A stretch of 60,253 nt of DNA from Clostridia bacterium (GTDB lineage: Bacteria > Bacillota > Clostridia > Oscillospirales > SIG627). The translations under genes were made by a program, and so were the position numbers. Positions 42,824 to 51,801 of the stretch are shown here, piece after piece (position 1 is the stretch's first letter; each line of letters opens with the position of its first letter). Location: NCBI GenBank assembly GCA_017507325.1, contig JAFWBD010000038.1, forward strand, positions 1-60,253, read 5' to 3'. Under the pieces are notes generated by a model that made no database searches, was not told where the DNA came from, and worked only from the letters and a program-made list of their open reading frames with translations.

Positions 42824-44170
42824 TCAAGAACGTTTGATCTCTTCCAGCATATCCACGTATTCCTTTACCAGCTTCTCCGCCGTGCCCCGCTCCACCTTGG
42901 TGATCTGAGCCTCGTAGCAACGGAGAAACCACCCGAATTCATCGGGAAGATAGCCTGCGTGGTTCTGGGAGCAGGAAACGATAAAGGTCATATCAAAGGG
43001 AGAGTCCCTTTTGATCTGTGTGGCGCTGGCACCGAACATTTCGTAGGGGGCAAAGATCATACTGATATTGCCGATGGCAAGAGCATACAGCTCCAGGGTT
43101 CGGGTCTCGTCGAATTTCATACGGTTCAGAATGGCGGTGACCTCGTAAACGCTGGAAAAGCCGTGAGCCTTGGCGGCCTCCCGTCCCTCCTTGGTGCCGC
43201 GGCCTCCCACCTGCTTCCAGATCTTGCTGACCTCGACGGCCTCTTCGGCACGGTCCAGATCCGCCTTGTTGGAATTACAAACGACCGCACGGCGGAGAAA
43301 ACGGAAATCCGTGCCCTCCGCAGGGACCATTTGCTTCAAGGTCTCCACCGCAAGGCGGCCCACCTCTTCTCCGTAAACGCGGTAATCACGGCTGAAATTC
43401 TCTTCGGGGATCCGACTGGTGGGAACCTGATCGCCTGCGCCCGCAATAAAATAGGCAACGAGGGTATCGGTTTTCTCCGCTACGTAATCGCGGGCAGGGC
43501 CGGGAAAATCGGCCGAGAGCTGAATGCTGCTGCCGTTGATGGTTCCGTGAGCGGGAAAATTCATCAGCACAACGTCTTTTTTGCCGTAGGCGCCTCGGTG
43601 AAAGCGGATCAATTGCATTTCTCCGTTGGCCTCGCCTGCGTGCCCGACGATGGTGGAATTCTTAAAGGAGCCGTAATTGGCACCGGCAAAGCTGCCGTCC
43701 GCCATTTTATAGTGGCGCATCCACACCATCCCTTGGGTCTGCATACTGCCGAAGGACGCCTCGGCGGGAGACAGATCCTCCAGCGCCATTTGTGCGGCCT
43801 CGATTGCCCAAGCGCAAAAATCCTCCCGATAGCGGGCGATCCCCACGTTTTCAACGTCCCGTGCGGACACCGAGGAATGGGTGTGGGTGCCGTTTAATAA
43901 AATGTGATCCCTCTCGATCCCCGTCGCCTTGCTGATCTGCAGTCGGACGGGCTCCGTGAATTCCTCGTAGGAGCCCACCAGATCCATCGTGTAGATTAAA
44001 TAGGCTTCCTTCTCTTGACGAAAGGCAATGCAGGTCAGATAAATCGGGTCCATAACCCCTTCCGAGATCCTCTTTGCCGCACTGCCTGCAATGGCCACCG
44101 GATAATCGGGGATGATGCTCACCCGCCCGTAGCCAACCTCGGTTTTTGATTGCATTTGATTGCTTTCCAT
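42824..44170 (-). CDS. Neutral/alkaline ceramidase-like protein
   Basis: This 448-residue protein resembles the N-terminal metal domain of neutral/alkaline non-lysosomal ceramidases. It has VGYGRVSIIPDYPVAIAG, LLNGTHTHSS with paired zinc-type His (His96, His98), LMNFPAHGTINGSS and FIAGAGDQVPTS. Family members in gut bacteria without a signal peptide have no confirmed role, and ceramide need not be the substrate. GGAGG before 44170 sets the start; a longer frame reaches 44242. The absence of a secretion signal is notable for this family. Confidence 0.8.
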   Translation of the reverse strand: MESNQMQSKTEVGYGRVSIIPDYPVAIAGSAAKRISEGVMDPIYLTCIAFRQEKEAYLIYTMDLVGSYEEFTEPVRLQISKATGIERDHILLNGTHTHSSVSARDVENVGIARYREDFCAWAIEAAQMALEDLSPAEASFGSMQTQGMVWMRHYKMADGSFAGANYGSFKNSTIVGHAGEANGEMQLIRFHRGAYGKKDVVLMNFPAHGTINGSSIQLSADFPGPARDYVAEKTDTLVAYFIAGAGDQVPTSRIPEENFSRDYRVYGEEVGRLAVETLKQMVPAEGTDFRFLRRAVVCNSNKADLDRAEEAVEVSKIWKQVGGRGTKEGREAAKAHGFSSVYEVTAILNRMKFDETRTLELYALAIGNISMIFAPYEMFGASATQIKRDSPFDMTFIVSCSQNHAGYLPDEFGWFLRCYEAQITKVERGTAEKLVKEYVDMLEEIKRS

Positions 44171-44206
44171 ATGCCTTGCCTCCGCTTTTTTTGTTTTTGT
44201 ATTTTC

Positions 44207-44235
44207 AGTATAGCAAAAAAAGACGTATTTGTAAA
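44207..44235 (-). promoter_or_regulatory. Promoter of the ceramidase-like gene
   Basis: On the minus strand TTTACA (44235-44230), 17 bases, TATACT (44212-44207). Confidence 0.65.
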
Positions 44236-44287
44236 GAATCAATCTTTTTCATCGGAGACAAAGCTGTTTTGCCTTTCGAATTTTTGC

Positions 44288-45025
44288 TTACATTTTCTTT
44301 CGGCAACCGTCGATCTGAATGTTTTGGCCGGAAATATAGCTGGCCTCGTCGCTTGCCAAAAAGAGGATCAGATTTGCATTTTCACGGTCGGTACCCGTGC
44401 GCCCCATAAAGCTCAATTCGGAAGGGGAGAAAAAGTCGATATCCTCGTTTTGAGAGTTGCTCACGCTTCCCGGAGAAACGCAGTTGACAAGCACCCCCTG
44501 ATCGGTCACCTCCTTGGCAAGAGCGCGTGTCATGGCGATCACAGCCCCCTTGGTGGCCGAATAATGCGCCATTTTCGCGTTTCCGTAAACGCCCGCCACG
44601 GATGCCACGTTGATGATCCTGCCGTAAGCGTTTTCCAGCATTCCGCCGATCACCGCACGGGTGCAGAGGTAAACGCCCATCACGTTTACGTCAAAATACC
44701 GCTTCCACAAATCCAAGGATGATTGCGCAAAGCGCGAGCGATCCCGCCACAGCGCCGCATTGTTCACCAAAATATCGATCCTTCCGAAGTGTGCGGTCGC
44801 ATCAGCAACCACCTCGTTTACCTGCTCCTCGGAGCTGACGTCGCAGAGATAGGTCAAGACCTCGGCACCGAGCTTTTTCGTTTCCTCGCCGACTAAAGAT
44901 AGTGCCTCAGCGTTGATATCCAAAAGGAGCAGACCCGCTCCTTCCTCGGCAAGGCGAAGCGCAACGGCTCTGCCGATTCCCACTGCCGCTCCCGTGACCA
45001 TAGCAATTTTTCCCTGAAATTTCAT
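44288..45025 (-). CDS. SDR-family oxidoreductase (glucose/uronate dehydrogenase-like)
   Basis: This 245-residue classical short-chain dehydrogenase has the NAD motif VTGAAVGIGRAVAL, LVNNAALW, the catalytic YSATKGA and the ending ISGQNIQIDG. It oxidises or reduces a sugar or similar alcohol. AGGAGGG-type sequence lies before the ATG at 45025. It is a single gene divergent from the AraC gene at 45195, which probably controls it. Confidence 0.88.
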   Translation of the reverse strand: MKFQGKIAMVTGAAVGIGRAVALRLAEEGAGLLLLDINAEALSLVGEETKKLGAEVLTYLCDVSSEEQVNEVVADATAHFGRIDILVNNAALWRDRSRFAQSSLDLWKRYFDVNVMGVYLCTRAVIGGMLENAYGRIINVASVAGVYGNAKMAHYSATKGAVIAMTRALAKEVTDQGVLVNCVSPGSVSNSQNEDIDFFSPSELSFMGRTGTDRENANLILFLASDEASYISGQNIQIDGCRKKM

Positions 45026-45047
45026 AATACCCCTCCTTTTTTCGATC

Positions 45048-45076
45048 AGTATAGCATTGAGATCGTTTTTTGGCAA
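45048..45076 (-). promoter_or_regulatory. Promoter of the SDR gene at 44288
   Basis: On the minus strand TTGCCA (45076-45071), 17 bases, TATACT (45053-45048). Two GAAACG repeats (45082 and 45103), 21 bases apart, lie just upstream. Confidence 0.65.
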
Positions 45077-45149
45077 TGCCCGAAACGGTATAGGTTTTGG
45101 CTGAAACGAAACGGATTTTTTGAAATTTTCGAATTTTTTTGAATATTTC

Positions 45150-45178
45150 TTGATTATTACGAAAGCAAATGATAAAAT
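45150..45178 (+). promoter_or_regulatory. Promoter of the AraC gene at 45195
   Basis: TTGATT (45150-45155), 17 bases, then TAAAAT (45173-45178). Confidence 0.6.
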
Positions 45179-45194
45179 GATCGGGGGTGAAAAA

Positions 45195-45944
45195 ATGAAC
45201 GGACAAAGCATTCGGATCGAACGATTTCGTAATATTTCCTACGTAAAAGATCAAAAAGGGCGCGTTTTACACTTCCGATCGCGGTATGCCAGCTGCTTTA
45301 TCATCACGCTGAAAGGAAAATTGAAATTCACCTTTGACGGTCTGACTGTGATCACGGACAGCACCCGAGGCGTTTTTATTCCCGAGGGAACCGCTTATAC
45401 CAACGAATGCCTGGAGGAGGCGGAGAGCATCTCCGTGAATTTCTATCTGTCTCATTCCGTCCCTTCGCCCTGCGCCCTCAAGGGGATGAATGAAAAATGG
45501 GCGATGGATTTTTATCGGGAAATTTCTCAAAAGGCCTATGAAAGCACGGAAAGCGCACAGTATGATTTGCTCTCTTTGCTGTATCGTCTTGCCTTCTTGC
45601 TGTTTGAAGACGATTCCCCGAAAAGCGTGAAGTTATGCCTTGCGGAAAAGGCTCTTTCCTATATGCAGAGCGAAGCTGCGCGAAGCGATCTGCAAATTTC
45701 CGAGGTTTCCGCCTTTTGCAACGTCAGCTCGGTGTATCTCAGAAAGATCTTGAAGGAAATCTATCAAAAAAGTCCTTTTCAGATGCTTTTTGAATTGAGG
45801 ATGAAGAGAGCTCACGAAATGATTCTGGAAAAGAGACCCGTCAAGGAAATCGCCCGATCGGTGGGGTATTCCGATATTTATCAGTTCAGCCGCGCCTATA
45901 AGCGCTATTTCGGCCATTCTCCGACCGCGGCTCTCCAAAAGTAA
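45195..45944 (+). CDS. AraC-family transcriptional regulator
   Basis: This 249-residue regulator has an N-terminal sensor (FIITLKGKLKFTFDG, VFIPEGTAYTN) and two helix-turn-helix motifs (LQISEVSAFCNVSSVYLRKI, then VKEIARSVGYSDIYQFSRAY). GGGGGTGA sets the ATG at 45195; an upstream reading to 45120 crosses the promoter. It is divergent from the SDR gene. Confidence 0.88.
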   Translation: MNGQSIRIERFRNISYVKDQKGRVLHFRSRYASCFIITLKGKLKFTFDGLTVITDSTRGVFIPEGTAYTNECLEEAESISVNFYLSHSVPSPCALKGMNEKWAMDFYREISQKAYESTESAQYDLLSLLYRLAFLLFEDDSPKSVKLCLAEKALSYMQSEAARSDLQISEVSAFCNVSSVYLRKILKEIYQKSPFQMLFELRMKRAHEMILEKRPVKEIARSVGYSDIYQFSRAYKRYFGHSPTAALQK

Positions 45945-45969
45945 AGAAAAGCGAAAACCGAAAGCAAAA

Positions 45970-46000
45970 AAAATCACGCCAAAAGCCTTGGCGTGATTTT
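45970..46000. terminator. Bidirectional terminator
   Basis: The perfect 13-bp stem AAAATCACGCCAA with TTGGCGTGATTTT lies between the convergent AraC and GH3 genes. Confidence 0.85.
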
Positions 46001-46024
46001 GCATACGATTTTGTTTTACAGATC

Positions 46025-47599
46025 TTACGCTTCCGATTCGGGAAGGCTCACGGGAAGGATGCCGCGGTAGGAGCCGCTCTTTATGGCCTCCAGCGTGGCC
46101 TTGACACCGAGAGAGGTATAGCCGTAGCAGGTGAGGGATCCGTTACAGTCCCGCAGATCGGTAAAGGCGTAGGGAGAGTCCAGAAGAACGGTCACCACGG
46201 GACGGCCCTTTTCCTTCAAGGCGCGGTACAATTTCAACTGATCGGGGATCTTGTTCAAGTGGAAAATGCCCAGTACCGCTACGTCAAAATCGCCCTCCAA
46301 GGCCTGTTCCACCTCGGATGTCATCCCTTCTTGGGGGAAAATGCAGGCGGTGGTGTTTTTAAATTCCGAAGCAAAAAGATCGGCAAAGCTCAGCACCTGC
46401 TTTCTGGCTTCCTCCACTCCGCGGAGCGCCTGGCAAACGGGGGAGATGCAAAGAATCTTTTTGTCCTTCAGGCTGTTCAGAACCCCGTCGTTTTTCAGAC
46501 AGGTTACGGCGGAGAGCATATCCTCGTAGTTTTCCGCCATGGCCGCCTCGTCGAAAATAAGGCTTTTGGCCAATTCGGGATTCGGCTCGCACTCGGCCAG
46601 ACGGTAGCGCTCTTTTTGATGGGCGATCCGATCGCAGACCGCATCCAAAAACGCCTCGGAAATGCGTCCCGACTCCACGGCGTCGGTGAGCGCCTTGACG
46701 GAAGCCTCGATTGATTCCGGAGTGCCGGGATAATAAAGGAGCTGATCGCAGCCGGCCAGAATGGCAAGAACGGCGGCCTCCCCTGCAGGGTAAGCGTTGG
46801 CAATGGCCTTCATCCCGAGACTGTCGGTGATGGCGATGCCCTCAAAGCCCATTTCCTTTCTCAGAAGCTCCGTGATGATTTCGGGGGATACGGTGCCGGG
46901 GGCGGGGCTGATGGCGGGATAGGTGACGTGGGCGGTCATAATGGCTCCGACTCCTGCCTCAATGGCCTTTTGGAAAGGCAAAAACTCTGTTTTGCGCAGA
47001 AGATCGGGATCGCCGTCGTTGGCGGCAAAGCTCAGATGGGTATCGGAGGCGACGTTGCCGTGACCCGGGAAGTGCTTGATGCAGGCCATGACTCCTTCGG
47101 ATTCCAGGCCCTTGGCAAAATTCACCCCGAGCTCGATGACCTTTTCGGGTTTGTCGGAGTAGGATCGAGTCCCGATAATGGGGTTCTTGGGGTTGATGTT
47201 TACGTCTAAAACGGGGGCATCGTTGATGTTACAGCCCACGGCACGGAGGATGCGGCCGAGCTTTTGACCCACTCGGAACATCTTGTCTCCGTCGGCACCC
47301 CCTGCGGTATAGGCCATCTCACCGGGAATCATCGCCGCACCCTCGTAGAATCGCGTGACCCAGCCGCCCTCCTGATCAATGGCAAGGAAGGGGTATTCTC
47401 CCGTGGTTTCCAGAGCGAGGGCGCGGGCATCGCGGATCAGGCGGCAAAGCCCCTCGGTGGAGCTTGCGTTTTTTGCGCTGATACAAAAATTCCCGAAGTG
47501 GTACTTTCTGCAAAAATCGGAAAATTCCTCAGACAATTTCGTTCCGGGGATCTGAAGCATAAAAAGCCGACCGATTTTGATCTTTGTTTCTTCTTTCAT
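46025..47599 (-). CDS. GH3-family glycoside hydrolase (NagZ-like N-acetylhexosaminidase)
   Basis: This 524-residue GH3 enzyme has the NagZ-type loop KHFPGHG (175-181) followed by SDTHLS, which provides the Asp-His acid/base of N-acetylglucosaminidases. The nucleophile is Asp259 in AITDSLGM. A C-terminal alpha/beta domain follows from about residue 360. There is no signal peptide, consistent with hydrolysing imported peptidoglycan or glycan fragments. AGGAG before the ATG at 47599 sets the start. It lies downstream of the GH42-like gene in the same direction. Confidence 0.88.
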   Translation of the reverse strand: MKEETKIKIGRLFMLQIPGTKLSEEFSDFCRKYHFGNFCISAKNASSTEGLCRLIRDARALALETTGEYPFLAIDQEGGWVTRFYEGAAMIPGEMAYTAGGADGDKMFRVGQKLGRILRAVGCNINDAPVLDVNINPKNPIIGTRSYSDKPEKVIELGVNFAKGLESEGVMACIKHFPGHGNVASDTHLSFAANDGDPDLLRKTEFLPFQKAIEAGVGAIMTAHVTYPAISPAPGTVSPEIITELLRKEMGFEGIAITDSLGMKAIANAYPAGEAAVLAILAGCDQLLYYPGTPESIEASVKALTDAVESGRISEAFLDAVCDRIAHQKERYRLAECEPNPELAKSLIFDEAAMAENYEDMLSAVTCLKNDGVLNSLKDKKILCISPVCQALRGVEEARKQVLSFADLFASEFKNTTACIFPQEGMTSEVEQALEGDFDVAVLGIFHLNKIPDQLKLYRALKEKGRPVVTVLLDSPYAFTDLRDCNGSLTCYGYTSLGVKATLEAIKSGSYRGILPVSLPESEA

Positions 47600-47757
47600 A
47601 GAGATCTCCTTAGGCGTTTTGTTGCTTCTATTGTATGATATTTCATATGATAAAAATAGCAATATCTTTGGCAATTTATTCGATTTCTTATGGTTTCGGC
47701 AATTTTTGACTTCAGGATCTCTCAGCTCGGGCCACCTTTCCGAAGCGCGCTTTCCCT

Positions 47758-49623
47758 TTATTCCTCAAATTTGATGATGCAGCCGTCGGTGATGCCCCTT
47801 ACGGTGATTCCGCCTTCAAATTCCGAAACGGATTTTTCTCCGTCCATGGCAAAGACACTGAGCTTTTTGTAGGGAAAGCGGATGAGAACGGGAGCATCGA
47901 GGCTCGGTTTTACGGTGGAAATGTTGGTGACGACCAAAAGCTTATAGCCCTTTCCCTGCAAAAGCTGGGTGCCCACGGAAGGATCGAGAGAGGTGACGAG
48001 GGGATGAATTCCCGTCAGCTCAGCAACGTCCTGCACGCTGTGGGTGAGATCGTAAGCTTTTTCCTCGTAGCTCTTTTCCCGTTTTTCATAGAGCTTAAAG
48101 CCGATACAGCCGCTGTAGCGGGCGGTGTAGGTGTTTTCGTAGACCACGCCGCCCTTTTCCGTAAAGCGATCCAGCATTTCGCTTTCCTCGGGGGAAAGGC
48201 GGTCGGGGTGGGGAACGTAGAGCAGCTTGATTCCGAAGGGATTCTGCTCCAGATGCTCTGCATCGGTAATGCTGACGGTGTAGCCTGCATCCCGTAGGCG
48301 GCGGTAGATCTCCGTGAATTCCACCAGATAAGAGTTTTCGGAAACGGAGCCCGTCTCGTTCTCCCGCGCGTCGCAATGGAAGGTGGCGTAGTCCGAATGC
48401 AAAAGTCCGATTCCCTCACAGCTCCGCTCCGCGCCGATCAGATCGTCGCTTAAGGCGTTGATGAAGGCAACGGCATTCCCGCCGTTTTCATAATTGTGGG
48501 TACGGGTTCCGTCGAAATTCAACAGTCCGCAGCTGTTGGGGTGGGGAACACCCGGGACGGGACAATCCCCTCTCCATTGATAATACACAATGCCCTTTAC
48601 CCCCGCACCGAGGATGGTGTAGGTGTTACGGTTGAAGATGGGAATGGGAATATAGGTGCGGCTGTCCAATTCAATGCACCAGGACTGCTTCCCCTCCAAA
48701 GCGGCGGCACACTGATTCATATCGGCCTGCAAGCACATGGGATAGTAGTCCTGACCCATTCCGTGCAGATAGGTGGTAAAGCCCACGATATCCATGGATT
48801 TTCCGTTGGCAAAGAGGTCGCATCCTCGGGAGGCGTTGTTTTTGCAAACAGGATCGGCGGTCCAGCAGGTATAGGTGGGCTTCTCGGAGGCAGCTTTGGC
48901 CGCATCGGAGGCGTTGTTTAAAAAGGCGGTGAGACTGTCACGGGTGAACAGACGCCAAAGGGCCCACATCCGTTCCCCCTGCTCTTTTCTGGTGCGAGGG
49001 GGCTCGGCCTCGGCGGCCTCTTCGCGAGTCATATATCCGCGTTCCGCAAGCCATTTCCGATAAGCGTCAACGGTGACGGGATGATAGTCGTAGACATTCT
49101 TTGCGGGAAAATGGGGCTCGTTGTAGATCTGATAGGCCACCACGTCGCGGAAGCTGTCAAAATGCTCCACCAGCGCCTTGGCGTGGATACGGTTGTCCTC
49201 CAGCAGACCGGGGTGGGTCATAACGGTGCGAATAAAATCCGACCAACGGGTGCTTTGCTTATTGGAATCCGCATCGAGCATTTCCACGTCGCGGAAGCCG
49301 CGGAGATTGACGGCGTATCCCTCCAGACGGACAGAAACGGAGATCCCGTTCTTTTCCGCCTCGCGGATCATTTCATCCACAAAGGGGGTGTCCACGGTCA
49401 AATGATCGTTTTCATCGAGCTGCGTGGTGCCGAGAGCGGCAAAGCGCACGTGGTTAAAGCCCATTTCGGCCATCAGGCGCAGATCCTTTTTCATTTCCCC
49501 GATACGATCCCCCTCCGGAGGAACGGGAAATTTGCTGGGGTGAAAGGAGGGATAATAGGATTGCCCGAGAGCGAAAACTCCCTTTCCTTCTTTTTGAAGA
49601 ATTCCGTTTTTGATCTCGTACAT
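47758..49623 (-). CDS. GH42-like beta-galactosidase
   Basis: This 621-residue enzyme has a TIM barrel with the GH-A pair: Glu169 in QIYNEPHF and Glu318 in SWCIELDS. A trimerisation-like domain (about 400-540, LLHSDYATF and LYVPHPDRLSPEE) and a small C-terminal sandwich follow, the GH42 order. It releases terminal beta-linked galactose or a similar sugar. There is no signal peptide. GGAGG precedes the ATG at 49623. Neighbours suggest an operon of CE4 deacetylase, SGNH esterase, GH42-like and possibly GH3. Confidence 0.8.
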   Translation of the reverse strand: MYEIKNGILQKEGKGVFALGQSYYPSFHPSKFPVPPEGDRIGEMKKDLRLMAEMGFNHVRFAALGTTQLDENDHLTVDTPFVDEMIREAEKNGISVSVRLEGYAVNLRGFRDVEMLDADSNKQSTRWSDFIRTVMTHPGLLEDNRIHAKALVEHFDSFRDVVAYQIYNEPHFPAKNVYDYHPVTVDAYRKWLAERGYMTREEAAEAEPPRTRKEQGERMWALWRLFTRDSLTAFLNNASDAAKAASEKPTYTCWTADPVCKNNASRGCDLFANGKSMDIVGFTTYLHGMGQDYYPMCLQADMNQCAAALEGKQSWCIELDSRTYIPIPIFNRNTYTILGAGVKGIVYYQWRGDCPVPGVPHPNSCGLLNFDGTRTHNYENGGNAVAFINALSDDLIGAERSCEGIGLLHSDYATFHCDARENETGSVSENSYLVEFTEIYRRLRDAGYTVSITDAEHLEQNPFGIKLLYVPHPDRLSPEESEMLDRFTEKGGVVYENTYTARYSGCIGFKLYEKREKSYEEKAYDLTHSVQDVAELTGIHPLVTSLDPSVGTQLLQGKGYKLLVVTNISTVKPSLDAPVLIRFPYKKLSVFAMDGEKSVSEFEGGITVRGITDGCIIKFEE

Positions 49624-49745
49624 TGTGGTTACCTCCAAATTTTATTTGGCACAGCGCTTGACGGCGTCCGCGTGCTTTTTTGACGGGGCGGCAATACCGC
49701 AATGGATTCCGCATCACAAGCCCGGAGCGCACATCGGCTTGGATT

Positions 49746-50819
49746 CTATCCGATTTTCAATCCGCCATCGAATAATTCGTAGGCCTTTTCTACCACCGGC
49801 CCGATTTTCTGTGCCATACGGAAAAAGCCCAGATCGTTGGGGTGGGTGCCGTCACTGGTACAGGAACGGGCAAATTCACCTTCAAAAAGGGTTTCCCCAT
49901 CAATGAAGTATACCCTTTTATCTCCAAGGGCCTTGGCTTTCTCGAAACTTTCCAGGATCACCTGCCTGCGCTTGCTGTTGGGCTCGGGAGCGCAGAAGAA
50001 ATTGGGCCTGGAAATCATGATATAAGGAACGTCCGGCTGTTTTTGGCGAATGGTCTCGTAAAAAGCGTAGTGGGTGTTCTTCAGATGCTCTAACGTGGGG
50101 GCGTTATAATCATAGTCGCATACGAACACACTCATAGGAAGATCTGCAATATACCGCGCCATGGTCTGCTCTCCCTTGGCATTGCCGGAAAAACCCAGGT
50201 TGACGTAATCAAGGTTGTATGTTTGGGAGATGAAGCTTTCATAGGTGTTACCCGGTCTGCCCGCGGCAGCACCGTGGGTAATGGAGGAACCGTAAAAGAC
50301 CACCGGCTTTTCGTTTCGGTAGGGCTTTCCGACGGTGATGGTACAGCCCTTTTCAATGCCGATCTGCAGATCCGAAAGAGAGGAAAAGACGGGGAGATTC
50401 AAGGTATAAGGGGTCAGCTTTCCTTGACTGTTGGTGGTCATTTTATAACTGCCGGTTTTGTAGTCAAACCCGTCAACGGGGCGGACGGCTGCCTGAAACT
50501 CCTCCGTTTCGCCATCACAGCGGTAAAGATCAAGTCCATAGCTGACACAGTGGTTGTTAACGGTGGGCACGGCGCCGGGACCGTATTGGGCCTCCAAAGC
50601 CAAAAAGGAAGAATCCGTCGAAAAGCGCAAGCGTCCGCCGGCACAGTAGGCGCTGTAATTGAAAACACCTTTGTTGACCGATTCGGCAATCTCTTTTGGC
50701 AATCTCCGACCCAAAAGCTCTTGTTCGGGAATCAAACCGTAAAGGGTCAGCTCCCGAGCATCGTACCAATCCGCTTCCTCTTTGGCCACTGTCTTTTGCC
50801 GAGTAAAGTTTTTATCCAT
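49746..50819 (-). CDS. SGNH/GDSL-family hydrolase with N-terminal beta-sandwich
   Basis: This 357-residue esterase has a beta-rich N-terminal domain (about 1-165) and a C-terminal SGNH domain: block I VVFYGSSITHG with the nucleophile Ser, block II LGFSGNAKG, block III-like CDYDYNAP and block V DGTHPNDLG with Asp and His. This is the layout of carbohydrate deacetylases of the CE2/CE3-like type. Of two close ATGs, the one at 50819 is seven bases from AAGGAG and is preferred. It lies 23 bases after the CE4-like gene. Confidence 0.86.
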   Translation of the reverse strand: MDKNFTRQKTVAKEEADWYDARELTLYGLIPEQELLGRRLPKEIAESVNKGVFNYSAYCAGGRLRFSTDSSFLALEAQYGPGAVPTVNNHCVSYGLDLYRCDGETEEFQAAVRPVDGFDYKTGSYKMTTNSQGKLTPYTLNLPVFSSLSDLQIGIEKGCTITVGKPYRNEKPVVFYGSSITHGAAAGRPGNTYESFISQTYNLDYVNLGFSGNAKGEQTMARYIADLPMSVFVCDYDYNAPTLEHLKNTHYAFYETIRQKQPDVPYIMISRPNFFCAPEPNSKRRQVILESFEKAKALGDKRVYFIDGETLFEGEFARSCTSDGTHPNDLGFFRMAQKIGPVVEKAYELFDGGLKIG

Positions 50820-50842
50820 ATCCATTCTCCTTATCGTTTTTT

Positions 50843-51556
50843 TCAGACGGATAGAAGGACGTCTCGATTCGTCCCGTAAAAAATATCGTCCCGATGACTG
50901 ATCAGCTTAAAAAACTCTTCTAATTTCACCCAGTAATCAGATTCGTAATCCATTTCGTAGGAATGTCCCCAAATCGAAAAGATCTTGGGCTCCTCGGGTG
51001 CAAGCGCTATAAACTCCCTGCCCAGCTCCATCATTTGATCAAAATCCAGGTGATAAGCCGTGGGGAGATAGCGATAAAGGTCTTCCTGCAAATCAAAATT
51101 GCCCGTAGCGGGAATGTTGCGGCAATATTTTATCCCCGTATTTTTTTGGATCACGTCTGGAATTCGATCATCATCTTGAGGGATCCTGCGGCAAGCATAC
51201 GCCAAGCCGACCACCTCGTAGCCCACAAGCTCGGATAGATTCAGTCGGTCCACCTCAACCTGCCGAATCACTTCCGCATCGTCACACTTGGGAAGCCATT
51301 TGTGCGTCAGGGTATGGGCGGCCACCTCGTGACCTTCGTAAATAGCCTTTACGTCCTCTTTATGTACCTTGTAATGGGAAATCCGCAGACCGTTTCGGAT
51401 CAGCATGCCCCTCTCCGACAGCCGACCGGAGTTCAAGTTAAACGTGCATTTCAGATCGTACTTGTTCAACAGTTCGATGAGTCGAATATCTTGAGTAACC
51501 CCGTCATCATAGCTGAACGTGATCGCCTTCTTTTTTTCTTGGTCACAAAACCGCAT
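50843..51556 (-). CDS. Polysaccharide deacetylase-fold protein (CE4/NodB-like)
   Basis: This 237-residue NodB-fold protein has the first metal motif FSYDDGVTQD and the second HEVAAHTLTH, so the Asp-His-His zinc triad is present. A late IFSIWGHSYEMD gives the catalytic His region. It removes N- or O-acetyl groups from sugars. There is no signal peptide. It is the first gene of the leftward operon with SGNH and GH42-like genes; AGGCGGTGAT lies before the ATG. Confidence 0.85.
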   Translation of the reverse strand: MRFCDQEKKKAITFSYDDGVTQDIRLIELLNKYDLKCTFNLNSGRLSERGMLIRNGLRISHYKVHKEDVKAIYEGHEVAAHTLTHKWLPKCDDAEVIRQVEVDRLNLSELVGYEVVGLAYACRRIPQDDDRIPDVIQKNTGIKYCRNIPATGNFDLQEDLYRYLPTAYHLDFDQMMELGREFIALAPEEPKIFSIWGHSYEMDYESDYWVKLEEFFKLISHRDDIFYGTNRDVLLSV

Positions 51557-51577
51557 CGTATCACCGCCTTTTTTTCT

Positions 51578-51606
51578 ATTGTAGCATAACGAAATCCAAA
51601 AGTAAA
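51578..51606 (-). promoter_or_regulatory. Promoter of the CE4/SGNH/GH42 operon
   Basis: On the minus strand TTTACT (51606-51601), 17 bases, TACAAT (51583-51578). Confidence 0.6.
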
Positions 51607-51624
51607 TACGTCGGCGTGTTTCGG

Positions 51625-51710
51625 GGAGAGGGAAGCCCTCTCCTTTGCTATGCTTTCGGCATAGTTGACAAATTTGGGGAAAAGTGATATAGGAGAGGGA
51701 AGCCCTCTCC
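51625..51710. repeat. Two identical hairpins in tandem
   Basis: GGAGAGGGAAGCCCTCTCC occurs at 51625-51643 and 51692-51710. Each forms an 8-bp stem with a 3-base loop followed by TTT. The two copies are 67 bases apart and each is followed by a TTGACAAA -35-like box, so a hairpin-plus-promoter unit appears duplicated. Confidence 0.8.
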
Positions 51711-51767
51711 TTTTGTTGTATTTACTTGCATATTTATTGACAAAATATGGGAATGGGGATAGAATGG
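51665..51767 (+). promoter_or_regulatory. Two successive promoters for the nuclease gene
   Basis: The first is TTGACA (51665-51670), 17 bases, TATAGG (51688-51693), which runs straight into the second hairpin. The second is TTGACA (51739-51744), 17 bases, TAGAAT (51762-51767), 34 bases before the gene. Transcription from the first would have to pass the hairpin. Confidence 0.65.
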
Positions 51768-51801
51768 GAGTGGATTTTCACTTGATAGGATAGGAGGCAT
51801 T

